DNA of 64,000 bases from NCBI GenBank assembly GCA_963978905.1, contig OZ022258.1, positions 56,962,591-57,026,590 of the forward strand. The letters are read 5' to 3'. The translations under genes were made by a program, and so were the position numbers. The stretch comes from Trichostrongylus colubriformis. Lineage: Eukaryota > Nematoda > Chromadorea > Rhabditida > Trichostrongylidae. The notes beneath the pieces were generated by a model. It did no database searches. It had not been told where the DNA came from and worked only from the letters and a program-made list of their open reading frames with translations. This document shows, piece after piece, positions 23,941 to 34,899 of the stretch; position 1 is the first letter of the stretch; every line of letters starts with the position of its first letter.

Positions 23941-24004
23941 GTTTAGGTTCTGAGGAAGACGATCTGGTCGAAGCGTCAGGCCGTCAATAAAAGTTCCGCC
24001 TAAC
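23941..24004 (+). ncRNA. Hammerhead-type motif of Penelope-like terminal repeat (copy b, best)
   Basis: The segment contains CTGAGGA (CUGANGA box), a GAC/GUC helix closing a 6-nt loop, GAAG in place of GAAA, a short helix and loop (CGTCAGGCCGTC) and a CCGTC cleavage-type site. TTAGG at 23943 and CCTAA at 23999 can close helix I. One extra A lies between the CUGANGA box and helix II, as in related copies. Hammerhead ribozymes are known in Penelope-like terminal repeats; activity here is not shown. Confidence 0.5.
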
Positions 24005-24108
24005 AGCCTCGTTAGCAAGCAGAGAAAATTCAAATCAATATGAGTGCCGAAATTTTATGAAAAGAGAAGTTGGACTTTGAGAAAACTTCTTATTTGGGAC
24101 ATTTACAG

Positions 24109-24246
24109 ACTTCAAGAGCTTTTTGAATGAACATCTGAAGTTTCCTATTGTTGCTGAATCTCCGGATGATTATGAGGCTGCTATACTTATTGAAAAATGT
24201 AGCACAATATTACGAATCTACTTATTGAAAAACGTCGAGATGGAAG
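24109..24246 (+). CDS. Candidate exon, unidentified protein
   Basis: A 138-bp segment is bounded by an acceptor (ATTTACAG) and a donor (GAAG|GTGAAA). It encodes FKSFLNEHLKFPIVAESPDD, then YEAAILIEKCSTILRIYLLK and NVEMEG. The composition is protein-like and helical, but I recognise no family. It starts about 100 bases after the Penelope-like remnant, so it could belong to a host gene or to another retroelement. Confidence 0.3.
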
Positions 24247-24374
24247 GTGAAATACCGTCAGAATGTGAGAAGCGCTCTTTTATGCTTCATCTCTGTCTCT
24301 TATCGCACTTCCAGCGCAACCGACCGTATACACGTGGGACTGGATCTTGCTCAAGAGAAACAAATTGCTTGATA

Positions 24375-24791
24375 TCATTCAGAACTGAATGTCGTGGAAA
24401 GTGCACATTTGTGTGGTGGAGGCCGAATCTTTCGGAAGTACATACAGTCTTTGATATTCCTTAATTTAATATCCCTAAGGAAAGAAGCTTTAGAAGACAA
24501 CATCGTTGCCAAGTCGAGCTCAAAAAAGAACCCTCCTACATTACAGCGCCTATGGTTTCCCATCAGGAGGATGTGTGCCATAACAAGAAAGTTTGTGTGG
24601 TCGTCTCGACGCGCGACGAAATGGTGCGAGATAGGGGCTGGGTAATAGTTGAGTATGGAAGCGATTACACCTGGAATAATGCATTGAGCATCATTATCGC
24701 TTGGGTGCTCATCCAATAGGGCGCACATGGTTTGCACCATCGCGTCGCATGGCGGACGCCGCAACGCGAATTTTCTGTTCCAGTGGCTCAC
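24375..24791 (-). CDS. Open frame of 138 codons, unidentified
   Basis: A minus-strand frame opens MSHWNRKFALRRPPCDAMVQ and stays open to 24375. It contains HHFVARRDDHTNFLVMAHIL and LDLATMLSSKASFLRDIKLR. No signal peptide, catalytic motif or clear splice sites are visible. It is one of the longer frames here but may be chance or repeat-derived; the plus strand is also open over part of it. Confidence 0.15.
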   Translation of the reverse strand: MSHWNRKFALRRPPCDAMVQTMCALLDEHPSDNDAQCIIPGVIASILNYYPAPISHHFVARRDDHTNFLVMAHILLMGNHRRCNVGGFFFELDLATMLSSKASFLRDIKLRNIKDCMYFRKIRPPPHKCALSTTFSSE

Positions 24792-24799
24792 ACCAGTGC

Positions 24800-26555
24800 C
24801 GTAAAGAGATCTGTGAACACATCTTCTCTCCCATACAGTGAATATGGGATCAGCTCAAATACAATTCAGTGTACTTGTCTAGGACAGTATTATGAATTTG
24901 ATGTAATTGTATGGCACGCCGCAATCTCTACAGAGGTTCCGAATCAGAGTTAGGCGTCAAATAAAATGCAGTATCAGTGCAAGTGCACACAATGCATGTG
25001 ATTGGACGCATAATGTCTAGGAAGGGGGTTCTAAATTTTTTCCTACTGCTGATTGCTATATTTTCAAATAACTGTTCTGCTTCAACATTGCACAGCATAC
25101 GGCACATCGCGAATGTTCACTGCTATGAATAGCGACTTTGATTCCAACTGAGCAAAAAAATAAGTTGATTATGAACAAATCTGGTTAGGTATAACATCTT
25201 TGCGTCCTGAACCCAAAATCTTATCTCTTATTTCATAGGGTAGGAAAGTCTAGGTCAAATATGGCACACAGACGGCTTAAAAAGTTGTTTTTTCGTTGAG
25301 AAAATCTTCCAAACATCCAAATGGCTCTCTAACGATATTTTGTCATGCGTGAGATCCATCAAATGCTATTCAAGCTTCATCGGAAGAGATAAGCTGGTTC
25401 GGGGCAGTGCTAGACGGGCAAACATCGCAGAAAACATCATTTAGAATATCATCCGTTTCGTTCAATGCAAGCAAAATGTAAAAAGTTCAGACTTTCACAG
25501 GGGGGGGGGACATTGGAAGTAGGTGCTTCGTGCCCCGGTCACTACATACGAATTTCTTTCATGAAATCCAATAGGTTACCCTTCAATTTGATATAAATGA
25601 AATACCCGTGTAATGAAACACAGTCTAGTTACGGCCAACGTTTCTCTCTCGTAATTTTTTGATACGTAGTTCATAAATCATGCCCACCTATAACATTTTT
25701 GAAACTTATTATTTCTCTATTACATTCCAGTTAATGCTCAATAATATAAACGTCGTTACTGCCTTCTGGTGAGCTATTTGATGCTTCAAAAAGAAGGAGA
25801 CTGTGAGTCGAAAAATGTTGTATGTGGGACAGGATTTATGAACTAGCGTAATAATTATCGCAGCATGGAAATATTGAATTTCTATCTTCTTTTTAATATA
25901 TGCTTAAACATTTGAATTCGATAGCAGCTATATCACATCGATCGAGTCCCCAAAAATAATAGAGAATAGTTCCATTGTAGAATTATCACGGAAGTCGTTT
26001 TTCTGTGGACCGTATACTCAATCTCTACCCAGCAACAGGACTATGCTTTCACACGGTCACTCAAAGTTACTGAAAAGTAGGTTCAAGGAAGCTCGTCGAA
26101 AAAAAAAGGTGGCCAACGGGAAGTGAATCGAATTTCAACGAAGTTTGCACGCGTTAGCTTTTGCGTGGTCAGTCAATCCGACAGCTTCCGGCAGCTAGTA
26201 GCGAGTTTTGATTTTTGTTCTCTGCACTGCTTTAGAACGAAGACGAAGCCGATCTAATGGAGCATAAAATCGCCACTGGTTCGCACAATGTCAATGAGGC
26301 GCGCTTCCTTTCAAAGGAGCGCAACTTCCGCTCATATACATACATCCACCCGATTTTAACGAACACTTTGGATTGGTAGATTATGTGGCTATAAAAGGAA
26401 AGCCTAATTAGTGTCATATGAAACAGAACACAACGAAATTGTATGGAACTGATAAATGAAGCGGAGAATGGCCCAACCAAGGGGTGGTGTTTTGGATGCA
26501 TGAAGATTAACTTTAATAGGCTCGAATGAGAACTACAGGTTAGGAATGAATCAGG
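24800..26555. other. No recognised gene
   Basis: Short ORFs only. A run of nine G residues lies at about 25501-25509. No repeat boundaries were recognised. Confidence 0.35.
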
Positions 26556-26560
26556 TTAGC

Positions 26561-26982
26561 TTAAAGGAATCGTCCACGGAAAATGAGTTTTTGTGTTACC
26601 CATATGTTTATGTTGTATTTGCCTAATGTTGACCTCATGCAAAATTTCACGCGAAAAAATGTGAATCTGGCTGAGATACAGCACCACAAAGTGCGGTCCC
26701 AATGGGCGGGGCCTCCGTGTCCCGTCTTCCGCTGCCGTTGGGAACGGAGAGTAGGACTGTTTACGTAACCTTCTGTTCCTACAATGCGTCTCCGACCACG
26801 GCGGACGCGGTACGAGGCTTTTACACGGAGGCCCCGCCCACTGGGACCGCACTTTGTGATGCTGTATCTCAGCCAGATTCACATTTTTTCGCGTGAAATT
26901 TTGCATGAGGCCAACATTAGGCAAATACAACATAAATACATGGGTAACACAAAAACTCATTTTCCGTGGACGATTCCTTTAA
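26561..26982. mobile_element. TTAA-flanked foldback element, copy 1
   Basis: Arms 26561-26730 and 26818-26982 are inverted repeats over about 165 bp. The outer ends are TTAAAGGAATCGTCCACGG and the complement of CCGTGGACGATTCCTTTAA; the inner ends carry GGGCGGGGCCTCCGTG and CACGGAGGCCCCGCCCA. The element is bounded by TTAA on both sides, as expected for a TTAA-targeting (piggyBac-like) non-autonomous element. The short loop contains no transposase. Related copies are at 50922-51347 and, as one arm, 58378-58541. Confidence 0.8.
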
Positions 26983-26999
26983 CGAACGACTTCCTCTCG

Positions 27000-27895
27000 A
27001 GTATTTAGAAAAGCCTTCTCTATTCTAAACTTGTCCTCCGCATTCCAGTTTTTTGACATGTATTAGGGGTTTATACAGTACATGGCTTGGGCAACCTGTC
27101 GAAATTCCCTAATTAGGTTTCATTCTGTGATCCAACCTTATCCCTACGGATTAGATTTATCGGTGCCTATCGAAGGAGCATAGGATACGGTACGGCTAAC
27201 CCTCGCTTGTCAGCAAGCAAGCCAGTGTAGTACTGCACAGAGTTCCTTCTGCGGATCATGGGTAACGTTACCAAACTGTGTTCAAAAAAAAAATTGGGAC
27301 TAAAAGGCCGTTCAAAGCTTCAGTACTGTATGTATAGTAACTAATACTTTGTTGTAATTGCACTGAAAAAGCTTTGTGGCTGGGAGTCGTTTGTCCACGG
27401 ATTTACGAGCAATATCCAGCAACTACTATGGGTAAAAGCCTATAGGCGTACTTGATACGAGCATGTGCACGAGTTCTGGTCCAGAAGAGCACCGTAAACG
27501 TTAAAGCAGGCGTAAAATCGGCTGCATGATCGCGGAAGCGTGACCAATCGTGAATGACGAGTGTACTTATGATAGAAGGCTCACTCACCATGACGTGGTG
27601 GTGGTATCCCGTCGAGTGAAAACAAATTACGTGAAGATATGTGAGTTAGGGTGCAAACCACGATTGAAGCGGATGGAGCGTCGCGCCGTGCGATTGCTGG
27701 CCTCACTTCTCCACTACGCGCGTGTCACGTTCAAGACGCCGCTTCGGTTCCTTCTGCACCACGTCGCATGCGTGAAAGACGAGCGACTAGTTGATTACGA
27801 GATTCAGTCGTTTTTCCGGGGTGGCCGATGAGCATTTCACCGTTGGCAGCAACCAAGTAATAATGTTGGTATAGGGTTTAGCCTGCTGACTTAAA
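27000..27895. other. No recognised gene; unnamed repeat fragments
   Basis: The phrase CGGTTCCTTCTGCACCA occurs at about 27748 and again at about 28304, and a GGTGCAAAxCA phrase near 27650 recurs at about 28570, so 27640-28600 holds pieces of an unnamed repeat. An open plus-strand frame at 27550-27831 spans the first piece and is probably not a gene. Confidence 0.35.
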
Positions 27896-27899
27896 GACC

Positions 27900-28110
27900 A
27901 TGAAGGAGGCTATGCCAGCCAGCTGCGAACGTTGTTCCGCCCCCGCAACAACTCTCCCAGTGGACACATGGCAGCGTGACTGGCAGCGTTGCGGGATCTC
28001 AATGATAACAAGGGGCTTTTTAATAGGATTTTCGCTAAATACATCTCTTTTGGAATATATCTTCCCAATTCTTATCTTTCCTCGCTTCTGGTGGTACCTT
28101 TGAGCTGTAA
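27900..28110 (+). repeat. Dispersed repeat R1, partial copy
   Basis: GCGTGACTGGCAGCGTTGCG, a GGATTTTCGCTAAA... segment and CATCTCTTTTGGAATATATC parallel the 3' half of R1 at 16730-16850. Confidence 0.45.
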
Positions 28111-30785
28111 CGAACTTGAACGATCAAGTTGATTTCCCATTATTAGTGTTAGTTGTACACCTAAGCCTACTTGTCAGGCCGCATTTTCCAAAAGCTTGGT
28201 GGCTCCTGGGAAAAAGTGGATGCACAGTGCACTCTTAATATGACGTAGAGCTAAACGAATTTCACGTTTCTCATCACGGAGAGGCTCTTTCAAGTCCCCG
28301 CATCGGTTCCTTCTGCACCATGCCCAATAATTACACGCGGAATACACTGTGTACCTGCCTTTCCAAGCTATCTGAGAAAATTCTCGGTTAGATATGGATA
28401 TTACGATTGGCATAGACAAAAGATCCAAAACTGGTTTCTCGAGAAGCTCTCATAGATGAGAAATCTCTCAGATGAGAAGCGCTACACCAAAAATATGACT
28501 GCAAAGTCTCACAAATCGCCTCAACCAGCTCAAAAAATCGCGATTAAGTCTGATGGATGGATAAAAGTGGGGTGCAAATCATAGCCGCTTGAGGAGCGGG
28601 AAAAAGAGATCTGAGTTGGTCAAGTTGTCCCTAATGGCTCATGACATTCCAAAAACGGACGCTGCTCGTTGGTGCCTTATTATATCTTCTGCTATACAAA
28701 TGCTGCTAGTTCATCCACTTCATGAAACGATGTCGGAAATGGAGCCATATGCGATGGAAAGAGTAGCAGAGTTCAATCTGAGATGAGCCCATGAATTTTT
28801 ATTCTGCTGCTCTTAGACTAGATGGGACGAGAAGTAGTGTAAGCTTGACAACACTACCCCAAAGCAGGGTTCTATGCGCACTGCTATTCAATTTTTTTTT
28901 GAAGTCACGGAATATGGAGTTGAACTGCCATCATATTTTTTTACAAGTCTCGCCCATCTGCATATCACGCCCATAAGAGTGCGATCAGCAATAAAAGGAG
29001 CAGCATTTGTTCATTGCCTACACGCCACACTAGTCTCTTACCTTCTAACCAATTATTACCAACCCCTCCCTGGCTAACAATAAGAATGTTGGTGCATGAG
29101 GCACAAATATTTTCGAGCTCAACTGCTGAAGTACCCTATATTCGGCCAAAAACTCATTAGGGAAGGCAAGTAAGATAAGGCAATGTGTACATGGATAACG
29201 CGGGTCTGACGCTTTAGTATTAGCACTTCAATCAGAAATTTTATGATGAGGGAATTACTACGAAGTCGTCGTAGTGGTAATCTTGAGATGTTCATTGCAC
29301 CACTAAATTAACTGTATTTCACGTCCCTTGATTTGGTGGTGAAGCAGTAACTGGCTCAAAAGTAGGAACCTTTCAGAAAGAAGGGGAGTACAGGACAGGA
29401 CAACCAATAGAGTTAAGCAACTGAAACCTGCTGCGACCAAGTTCTTCGCACAGACATTCTACAAAGAGATCAACAATACGATGGCCCTCAGTGCCTACAC
29501 TTCTGCAGTCCGGTCCCGTCCGAGGAGTTTTACTATCACTCCATGAGCTATTCAAGCACAAAACATATGCATATTACCCCACATCAAAGGAACCAAATTA
29601 GAGCTCCTCGAATAGGCTAATTTAGTTAGTTTCTAATATTAGGAATGATTCATGTTCAATTCTTGCCTGCCTCAGTCCCACCTATAGCTTTGTATTTTGT
29701 GATAGCGCGTTACAGGGCGCATAAATGAATGAATAAATAAATAAATAAATAAATAAAAAATGAAAAAAATGAAAAATAAAACCGTTCAGAACCTATTAGC
29801 ATCATTCTATATCTCTTAGCATTGAAAGCAGGTGATTGCTATCGCATTTGCTGAGTTTGTTGGGCGGTATGAGAGGCTCACTTGAACTTGATAGTAACGC
29901 TTAATGGACAACACTTTGGTTATGCGTCCTTGAAATTATGCATGATTTTCCGAGCCATAACTCATCGAACACACATTTCAACACTCTATCGAGAGTGTAG
30001 CACAGGACACTGGAAGTGGGTCACAACATATCGTTTTCGTTGTTAATCATCCGCACGGGACGTGATCACCATGAGTTACGGCGGCTAACCCATTGGGTTG
30101 TCCAGTCCTGTCCTTCCCATTCCCCTAGAAGTATGGGGAACAAAATCCAGTGGCCATGCGGATGCTAGCGCAACTTCTTCTCACATTTCCACCCTTTAGA
30201 ACTACCTTGAGTGAAAAAAAGAACTAGTGGAGTGCACAATAAAAATCGAGATCGAATAAAATCAAACCCATAGCTACTGGGCGAATTGGAGCTGTATAAC
30301 CAAACAAAAAGACGGAGTATGGAATGAGAGGATAGGACATTTGTGAACATTCGCCGCTCTTTTGGTGCTCATGATAGCAGGGACGAAGGATCTGGGAGTC
30401 GTTAAAAATTAGAAGATCAGAAATCGAAGGACGAGTCGGAAAAATAAAGTCGTCAGCGTCGCTTTAACTCGTATCCCAGGGGTCACATATGTCCGAAAAT
30501 GTCACTGATGTCTGCAAAAACGAACTAAAAGCAAACTCGTGGTTGGAAGAAAGTTGGCATCAAATTGACATGGAAATGAGATTGTCGCACCAAGCCAAAT
30601 CAGCCCATTGCCATTTTTTACCTTTTATTCAAGTTTTTCTTGGATTGTGGGAAACCTCAAGAAAACTCTTTGCAGACTAAGAAATTGAGGCCTCTCATAT
30701 ATATACACCAACATAACCCCATTTTCTCGAGTCCTGGTGGGGTGAAAGAGGTGCCTTAGCATGAACATTTCGATATAGCTAGAAA
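28110..30785. other. No recognised gene
   Basis: Short ORFs only. An AAAT/AATA microsatellite (AATAAATAAATAAATAAATA) lies at about 29725-29758. Confidence 0.35.
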
Positions 30786-30792
30786 CTTGTAA

Positions 30793-31070
30793 CCGGGGTT
30801 GGTTCCACCAGCAGAACATGAATATGACACTCACTGGGCGCATTACCGCCTAGCGCACGCGCCACGGGAGCCGGTGCCAAAAGGAGATGGATCACCCAAA
30901 ACTTATTCATAGAGTGACATTCTGAGTAAGAACAACACACTCTGAACGCAGAATCGTCTGGGGCCCGCGCCACGCAATTACAAGATTCATTCTATTTGGC
31001 GCTGGCGCCTGTTGAGCGGGCGCCAAGCGGTTCCGCCAAGAGAGTGTCATATTGGTATGCTACGGGTCAA
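30793..31070. repeat. Diverged GC-rich repeat units in opposite orientations
   Basis: A minus-strand unit (30793-30880, with GAGTGTCATATTCATG) and a weaker minus-strand unit (about 30905-30975, with GAGTGTGTTGTTC) lie in tandem. A plus-strand unit (30995-31070) carries AGAGTGTCATATTGGTATG. Each is preceded by a GGCGC-rich segment. The arrangement is a tandem pair facing an inverted third copy. No gene or transposon ends were identified. Confidence 0.5.
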
Positions 31071-31346
31071 GTTATCCGCAGGCATAAGTTTCTCGCAAAA
31101 TCGGAAACAGTAAAATCGAAAGCAAAAGCCACCTATTTCACTCCATCAAAATTCGTGGTGGTGGAGTCCCTTTGGGTAAATAGCGCCAGTATGAGATATA
31201 TTTTTCCCAAGGATAAGGTGGTTGTAAACGTCTCTCGCATCATAAAACAAAATAATAAAAGTAAAATAGACGGTAGTTTTGCGAGAAAAAAAGCACGAGG
31301 GTTGGTAAGTTCGTTATGATGCCAGAAATCCTTGTTTTTGAATTAC

Positions 31347-31607
31347 CTTTTCAGAGAAACGTAGACCAAGAGCAATCAGTGAAGGGCCAGGGGCAATTTT
31401 CTTGATAGCCCCACTTCTAGAGAAAGGAGAGTACGGTAGCACACTGGGCGCCCATTGAAATGATTGTGAAATGCAGGTTCCAAAAACTAAACAGGTCACA
31501 AGCACTAACAAAAGCGCAGTGGTGCACTCTATCTTTCGACAACCTTCTAAGCCTCGTCTATTCAAAAATGCCATTATACCGCTTACATAAACGGGGTTTA
31601 ATAGCAC
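31347..31607 (-). CDS. Candidate first exon with hydrophobic leader, unidentified
   Basis: The minus-strand frame contains a hydrophobic stretch, TTALLLVLVTCLVFGTCI, about 30 residues after the ATG at 31571 or about 40 after that at 31607. It is followed by SQSFQWAPSVLPYSPFSRSG and IKKIAPGPSLIALGLRFSEK. The frame ends at a strong phase-0 donor (GAAAAG|GTAATT). This is what the first exon of a secreted or single-pass membrane protein looks like, with a Pro/Ser-rich region after the leader. The following exon was not found: 31000-31340 has several AG acceptors but no convincing frame. The family is unknown. Confidence 0.35.
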
Positions 31608-31689
31608 TGTTTACGAAGTCATCTGGCGATGCCCAAACCCCGTTCGAAATTAAAGCAGGGAAGAGTGAAGGTATTGAAGCAAAGACGAC

Positions 31690-32030
31690 TAAAATTCAGT
31701 CACTATTAATGTTATAAACAGACAAGAGACGGTTCGTCCGGTGAAATGCGCGCTCCACTTTATTCAGAGTCCTACGCGGGCCATTCTCTGCGACCGTGCT
31801 TCGAGGGAGAGCGTCGCGTGCTGCGTATGACCGTGACAGGTCACAGACTACATGTCGCCGATGGAAGTCAGTGATGAGAATGCCGGAAAACTCGTCCCTT
31901 ACGAAAGACTTCGCAGCGCATGAAGCCATCGTTTTCAAGACTTTTTGCGGTTGTCTTTCCCTTTGCTCCCATGTTCTCCATAGGACCAGTTTTTTTCTAC
32001 ACACTGCCTTTGGTAGCTCAAAATGAATTG
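31690..32030. other. Overlapping open frames, no recognised product
   Basis: Frames on both strands stay open (minus 31696-32004, plus 31796-32026). Neither shows a known motif or supported splice sites. Confidence 0.2.
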
Positions 32031-32234
32031 GACATCAAGAAAATACTGGATTTTGATCTTTTGAAACGCAAAATCAGAAGGACACATTATTGAACCTGGA
32101 CGCTTTGTAGGAATCTCGCCACCCCTTCTACTTTATCCATGGTGACTTGAGTGAGTCCGAAATAGACCGAAATAAGAATAGAATAAGAACGGTGATAAAC
32201 TTCACAAGGAATTCTTCTCTACGTGCCCCGCTAT

Positions 32235-32660
32235 TCGACCCTACAGTGCTTTTATGGCGCTGAAACGTGGACTCTCATCAGCAGTTATCGGACCAACTCA
32301 GTGTCACCCACGCTTCACTTGAAAGAAGGCTACTGGGTCTGACTCTGCACGATCGAAAAGAGCGACGGCTGCACAGTGACGGCGTCAGGATCAGTCAGGC
32401 GTCAAAGATCCATTAGTCCATGTCACAAGACTCAAACACCGTTGGGCAGGCCACCTAATACGTCGGAACGACGGACGGTTGAGAACAAGCACGGTGTATC
32501 CTCGCCAGTGGAAAAGACCTCTTGGACGTCCTCCAGTACGGTGGTTTGACGGTTGTTCGAAGTTCAACATCAAAGACAACAGAGGAAAAATTGCAGTTCA
32601 CTGGTCCAAGCGTGAGGAATCGAAGAGATACTGGGATTCGCGCGCAAGCTGAGGAACGGA
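32235..32660 (+). pseudogene. LINE (RTE-like) reverse-transcriptase C-terminal fragment
   Basis: Plus-strand frames give LQCFYGAETWTL at 32241, HASLERRLLGLTLHDRKERR at about 32309, and VHVTRLKHRWAGHLIRRNDG followed by RPLGRPPVRWFDG at about 32418-32550. This order (YG-ETWTL, LERRLLG, RWAGH-IR-ND, KRPxGRPPxRW-D) is the conserved C-terminus after the reverse-transcriptase palm in RTE-type non-LTR retrotransposons. A frameshift and the stop after SKIH separate the blocks. The catalytic YADD region and the endonuclease are absent, so this is a 5'-truncated dead copy. Confidence 0.8.
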
Positions 32661-32664
32661 TCAC

Positions 32665-33490
32665 CTAAGCAACCCAAGTAAGTATCCAGGAGATTACTAT
32701 GCAGCCATTTCGAAGGGATATCGAAAAGCGAACATTGTAGTGCACTAAACATTCAAACCATCGTAAGAAAAGAGAAGCGGCAAAAGAGGCAAGTTTTTGC
32801 AAGACAGCAAATTGCTGGGCTGTTCTCAGCACTATGATGCGGCCACATCCATTGCTGTCTATTTGTCTTCGATAAATATGCAATGGAACTCCTGTGGGAG
32901 ATTGGAGTGCCATGTTCAGCCAGCAACGACTAGCTTAAGTGTTCAACCCCTTCAGTGCAATTTACATTCCTGAATTACATATACGTATTAGAAGCCATAC
33001 GTCAAAGCAGATAGAAGTGGGGAAGTATTTTTTGACTGAAAAGGTCATTTACATTGGGACGAAATTCACCCAGAGCTTGCTTGGAAGAATGGACTATCAT
33101 CCGTGGAGTTACTGCAGTATTTTGAACTCTCTCTACGCAGTGTTTCGAGTGGAATATCTGGCACCGTTTGACCATCACTGTAAAGGAGCGTCTTCATGAG
33201 AAACACGGTGAAGAAATCGTTTCCTCTCGCTTTTTTGCTTAATAATCTGTTTTTTATAATAACAGATCAAAATTCAGGAGAAGAAGCCATAGTGGAAACA
33301 GTGAAGGAAGTCATAGAAGGCATCAGATTTGCATGGTGCAAAAATAATTTTTTTCGAGTTTCTACTTCTGACCTTTCAAGAAATTTTTTCTTGGACACAT
33401 AGCGAATTAATTGACCCATCGCAGTCAGTCTGTACGCCTAGTGCAGTGTTATGCAATAGAAATATAATATAACAAAGCTAGCCATCCTCA
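32665..33490. other. No recognised gene
   Basis: A possible acceptor (ATAATAACAG at about 33256-33265) precedes a plus-strand frame with SGEEAIVETVKEVIEGIRFA, but there is no clear donor or family. Confidence 0.25.
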
Positions 33491-33499
33491 CTAATCCGG

Positions 33500-33808
33500 A
33501 AAGATTAAAGTTTAAAGTGTTACGGACAAAGTTCCGGGCGTTTCTCAATCCCTTCTTCGAATGCGCCACGTGATCAGGTTCCATTCAAGATCATTGTGCC
33601 ACGGGAGTGCGATTTGGCCCACACCATATTCTGCGGAGGCTAACCGATATATAAGTCAATATTCTCAACTTCCCAAACGTGTTTGATGCCAATTTACCAT
33701 CCCCGGAGGAATAAAAGACCTGATAGCATTGGGCAGGCATTGATATTGGAGTGATTCTCGCATCATAAGATTGAAAGTGCGCCCAACCTGTCACTGCATC
33801 ACCTTCCT
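33500..33808 (-). mobile_element. tRNA-derived SINE, family 1, diverged copy
   Basis: The minus strand matches the SINE at 52897-53192: a 5' head with GTGATGCAGTGACAGGTTGG (A-box region) and a 3' part with CGTTTGGGAAG, TATGGTGTGGGCCAAATCGC and GGCGCATTCG blocks. It ends in an AAACTTTAATCTTT-like tail. The B-box region is degraded and no clean target duplication is seen, so it is older than the 53-kb copy. Confidence 0.6.
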
Positions 33809-33819
33809 GAAAGGTGTCA

Positions 33820-34715
33820 TGTAGAAATGACTAGGGAAGATGATACGCATTTTGATCTTGTTCCCTTATTACAAGGTGATAGGCTAGAAACATAACTGGC
33901 ACTGATGGAGCGGCATCACGAGACCTCTGATGTTATCATGTTATCTGCTATTGGAATGAGGAGGGTAGAAACCATGAGAGCAGGAGAAGCCGAAGGAGCG
34001 TTGCGTTACGCGATTCCAGACCCTGATACCTTAGTGTGCCCATTGCTAACATAAAAAGTAAAAGAAACAATAACATTGCATGATAACAATCCCAATTAAC
34101 AAACAATTGATCCTGGCGTACAACTTGAAAGGGTGTGTATACAATGTACGTAACACACGCGAAAGAATCTGCCGCGACGCTCGCTGCAAAATCCGACATA
34201 AGGCTACACACAGCGCGCTGCATTTGCAAAGGACCCTGCTTTGCTCGATATATGGGAATGATTGAATCTTAGGACATATTCCGCTCTCACAGATATTCTC
34301 TCAGAAACCAAAATTTACAAAAATGTTTTCTAGAGGCGATTTTCAGAAAATGGATTTATGAAGACGATGCTCACAAGCTACGGTTTTTCCCATGCATTTT
34401 AAATGTATCATATCTAATTATTTACAAAGCTTATAAAGCGATCAGTTTTGGAGCCAATTGATCCTTCTCCGGGTATCTTTGAAAGTGATAGAAAGTGTAC
34501 CTGTAGCATCGTTCTGAAGTGATTTTTCCGAAGAGTAAATATGGAATCGGAAGTACGAAATCCTAAGTTAAATTGCAATCAGGTAGTTCGAAACGACGGC
34601 AAGTAAAAATGCAAGTAAAATGCGATAGAAGCACAAAAGAGACGCTCACAAAGAGCTGAAGTCGCGATTAAAGAGCTCGATAGCAAGAAAAGGTTTTTAT
34701 GTATGCACATCACAG
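33820..34715. other. No recognised gene
   Basis: Short ORFs only and no recognised repeat ends. Confidence 0.35.
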
Positions 34716-34720
34716 CCATA

Positions 34721-34897
34721 GGCCCCGTCAGACTTTGTGATTTGCGATTTTGCGACTTTGCGACGTCGCAATTCCGCACGCGATACTACGACCTTCAGAT
34801 TGTGCAATGGTGCAACTGCGCGTGCGGAGCAGCGACACCGCAAAGTCGCAAAATCGCAGATAACAAAATCGCAAAGTCACAAAGTCTGGCGGCGGCC
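34721..34897. mobile_element. GCGA-rich palindromic repeat, copy B
   Basis: The ends GGCCCCGTCAGACTTTGTGA and the complement of AAAGTCTGGCGGCGGCC are inverted. The interior alternates GCGATTTTGCGACTTTGCGA-like words and their complements around a CCGCACGCGAT centre. It belongs with copies A and C. Confidence 0.7.
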
Positions 34898-34899
34898 AT

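Larger units (their letters stand above)
23120..24012. mobile_element. Penelope-like element remnant, locus 2 (head-to-head copies)
   Basis: A minus-strand copy (about 23592-23125) abuts a plus-strand copy (about 23595-24012). Both reach the same 3' untranslated region: each contains ACATGCGTGTCCC/ACATGCATGTCCC, a GCATG-CA-CTCCCATT/GCATGACATCTCTCATT block and TGACACGGAGTGGCGTC, in opposite orientation. The two 5'-truncated ends therefore meet in the middle and the 3' ends point outward. The plus copy ends with a hammerhead-type motif. Confidence 0.75.

Noticed and set aside
26561..26982. The opposed ORFs of 134 and 74 codons as a gene pair
   Set aside because: Both are readings of the two arms of an inverted-repeat element and encode the same residues on each strand.
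31347..31607. A FMRFamide-like neuropeptide precursor, suggested by GLRF
   Set aside because: The residue after RF is Ser, not the Gly needed for amidation, and there are no repeated peptides with dibasic sites.
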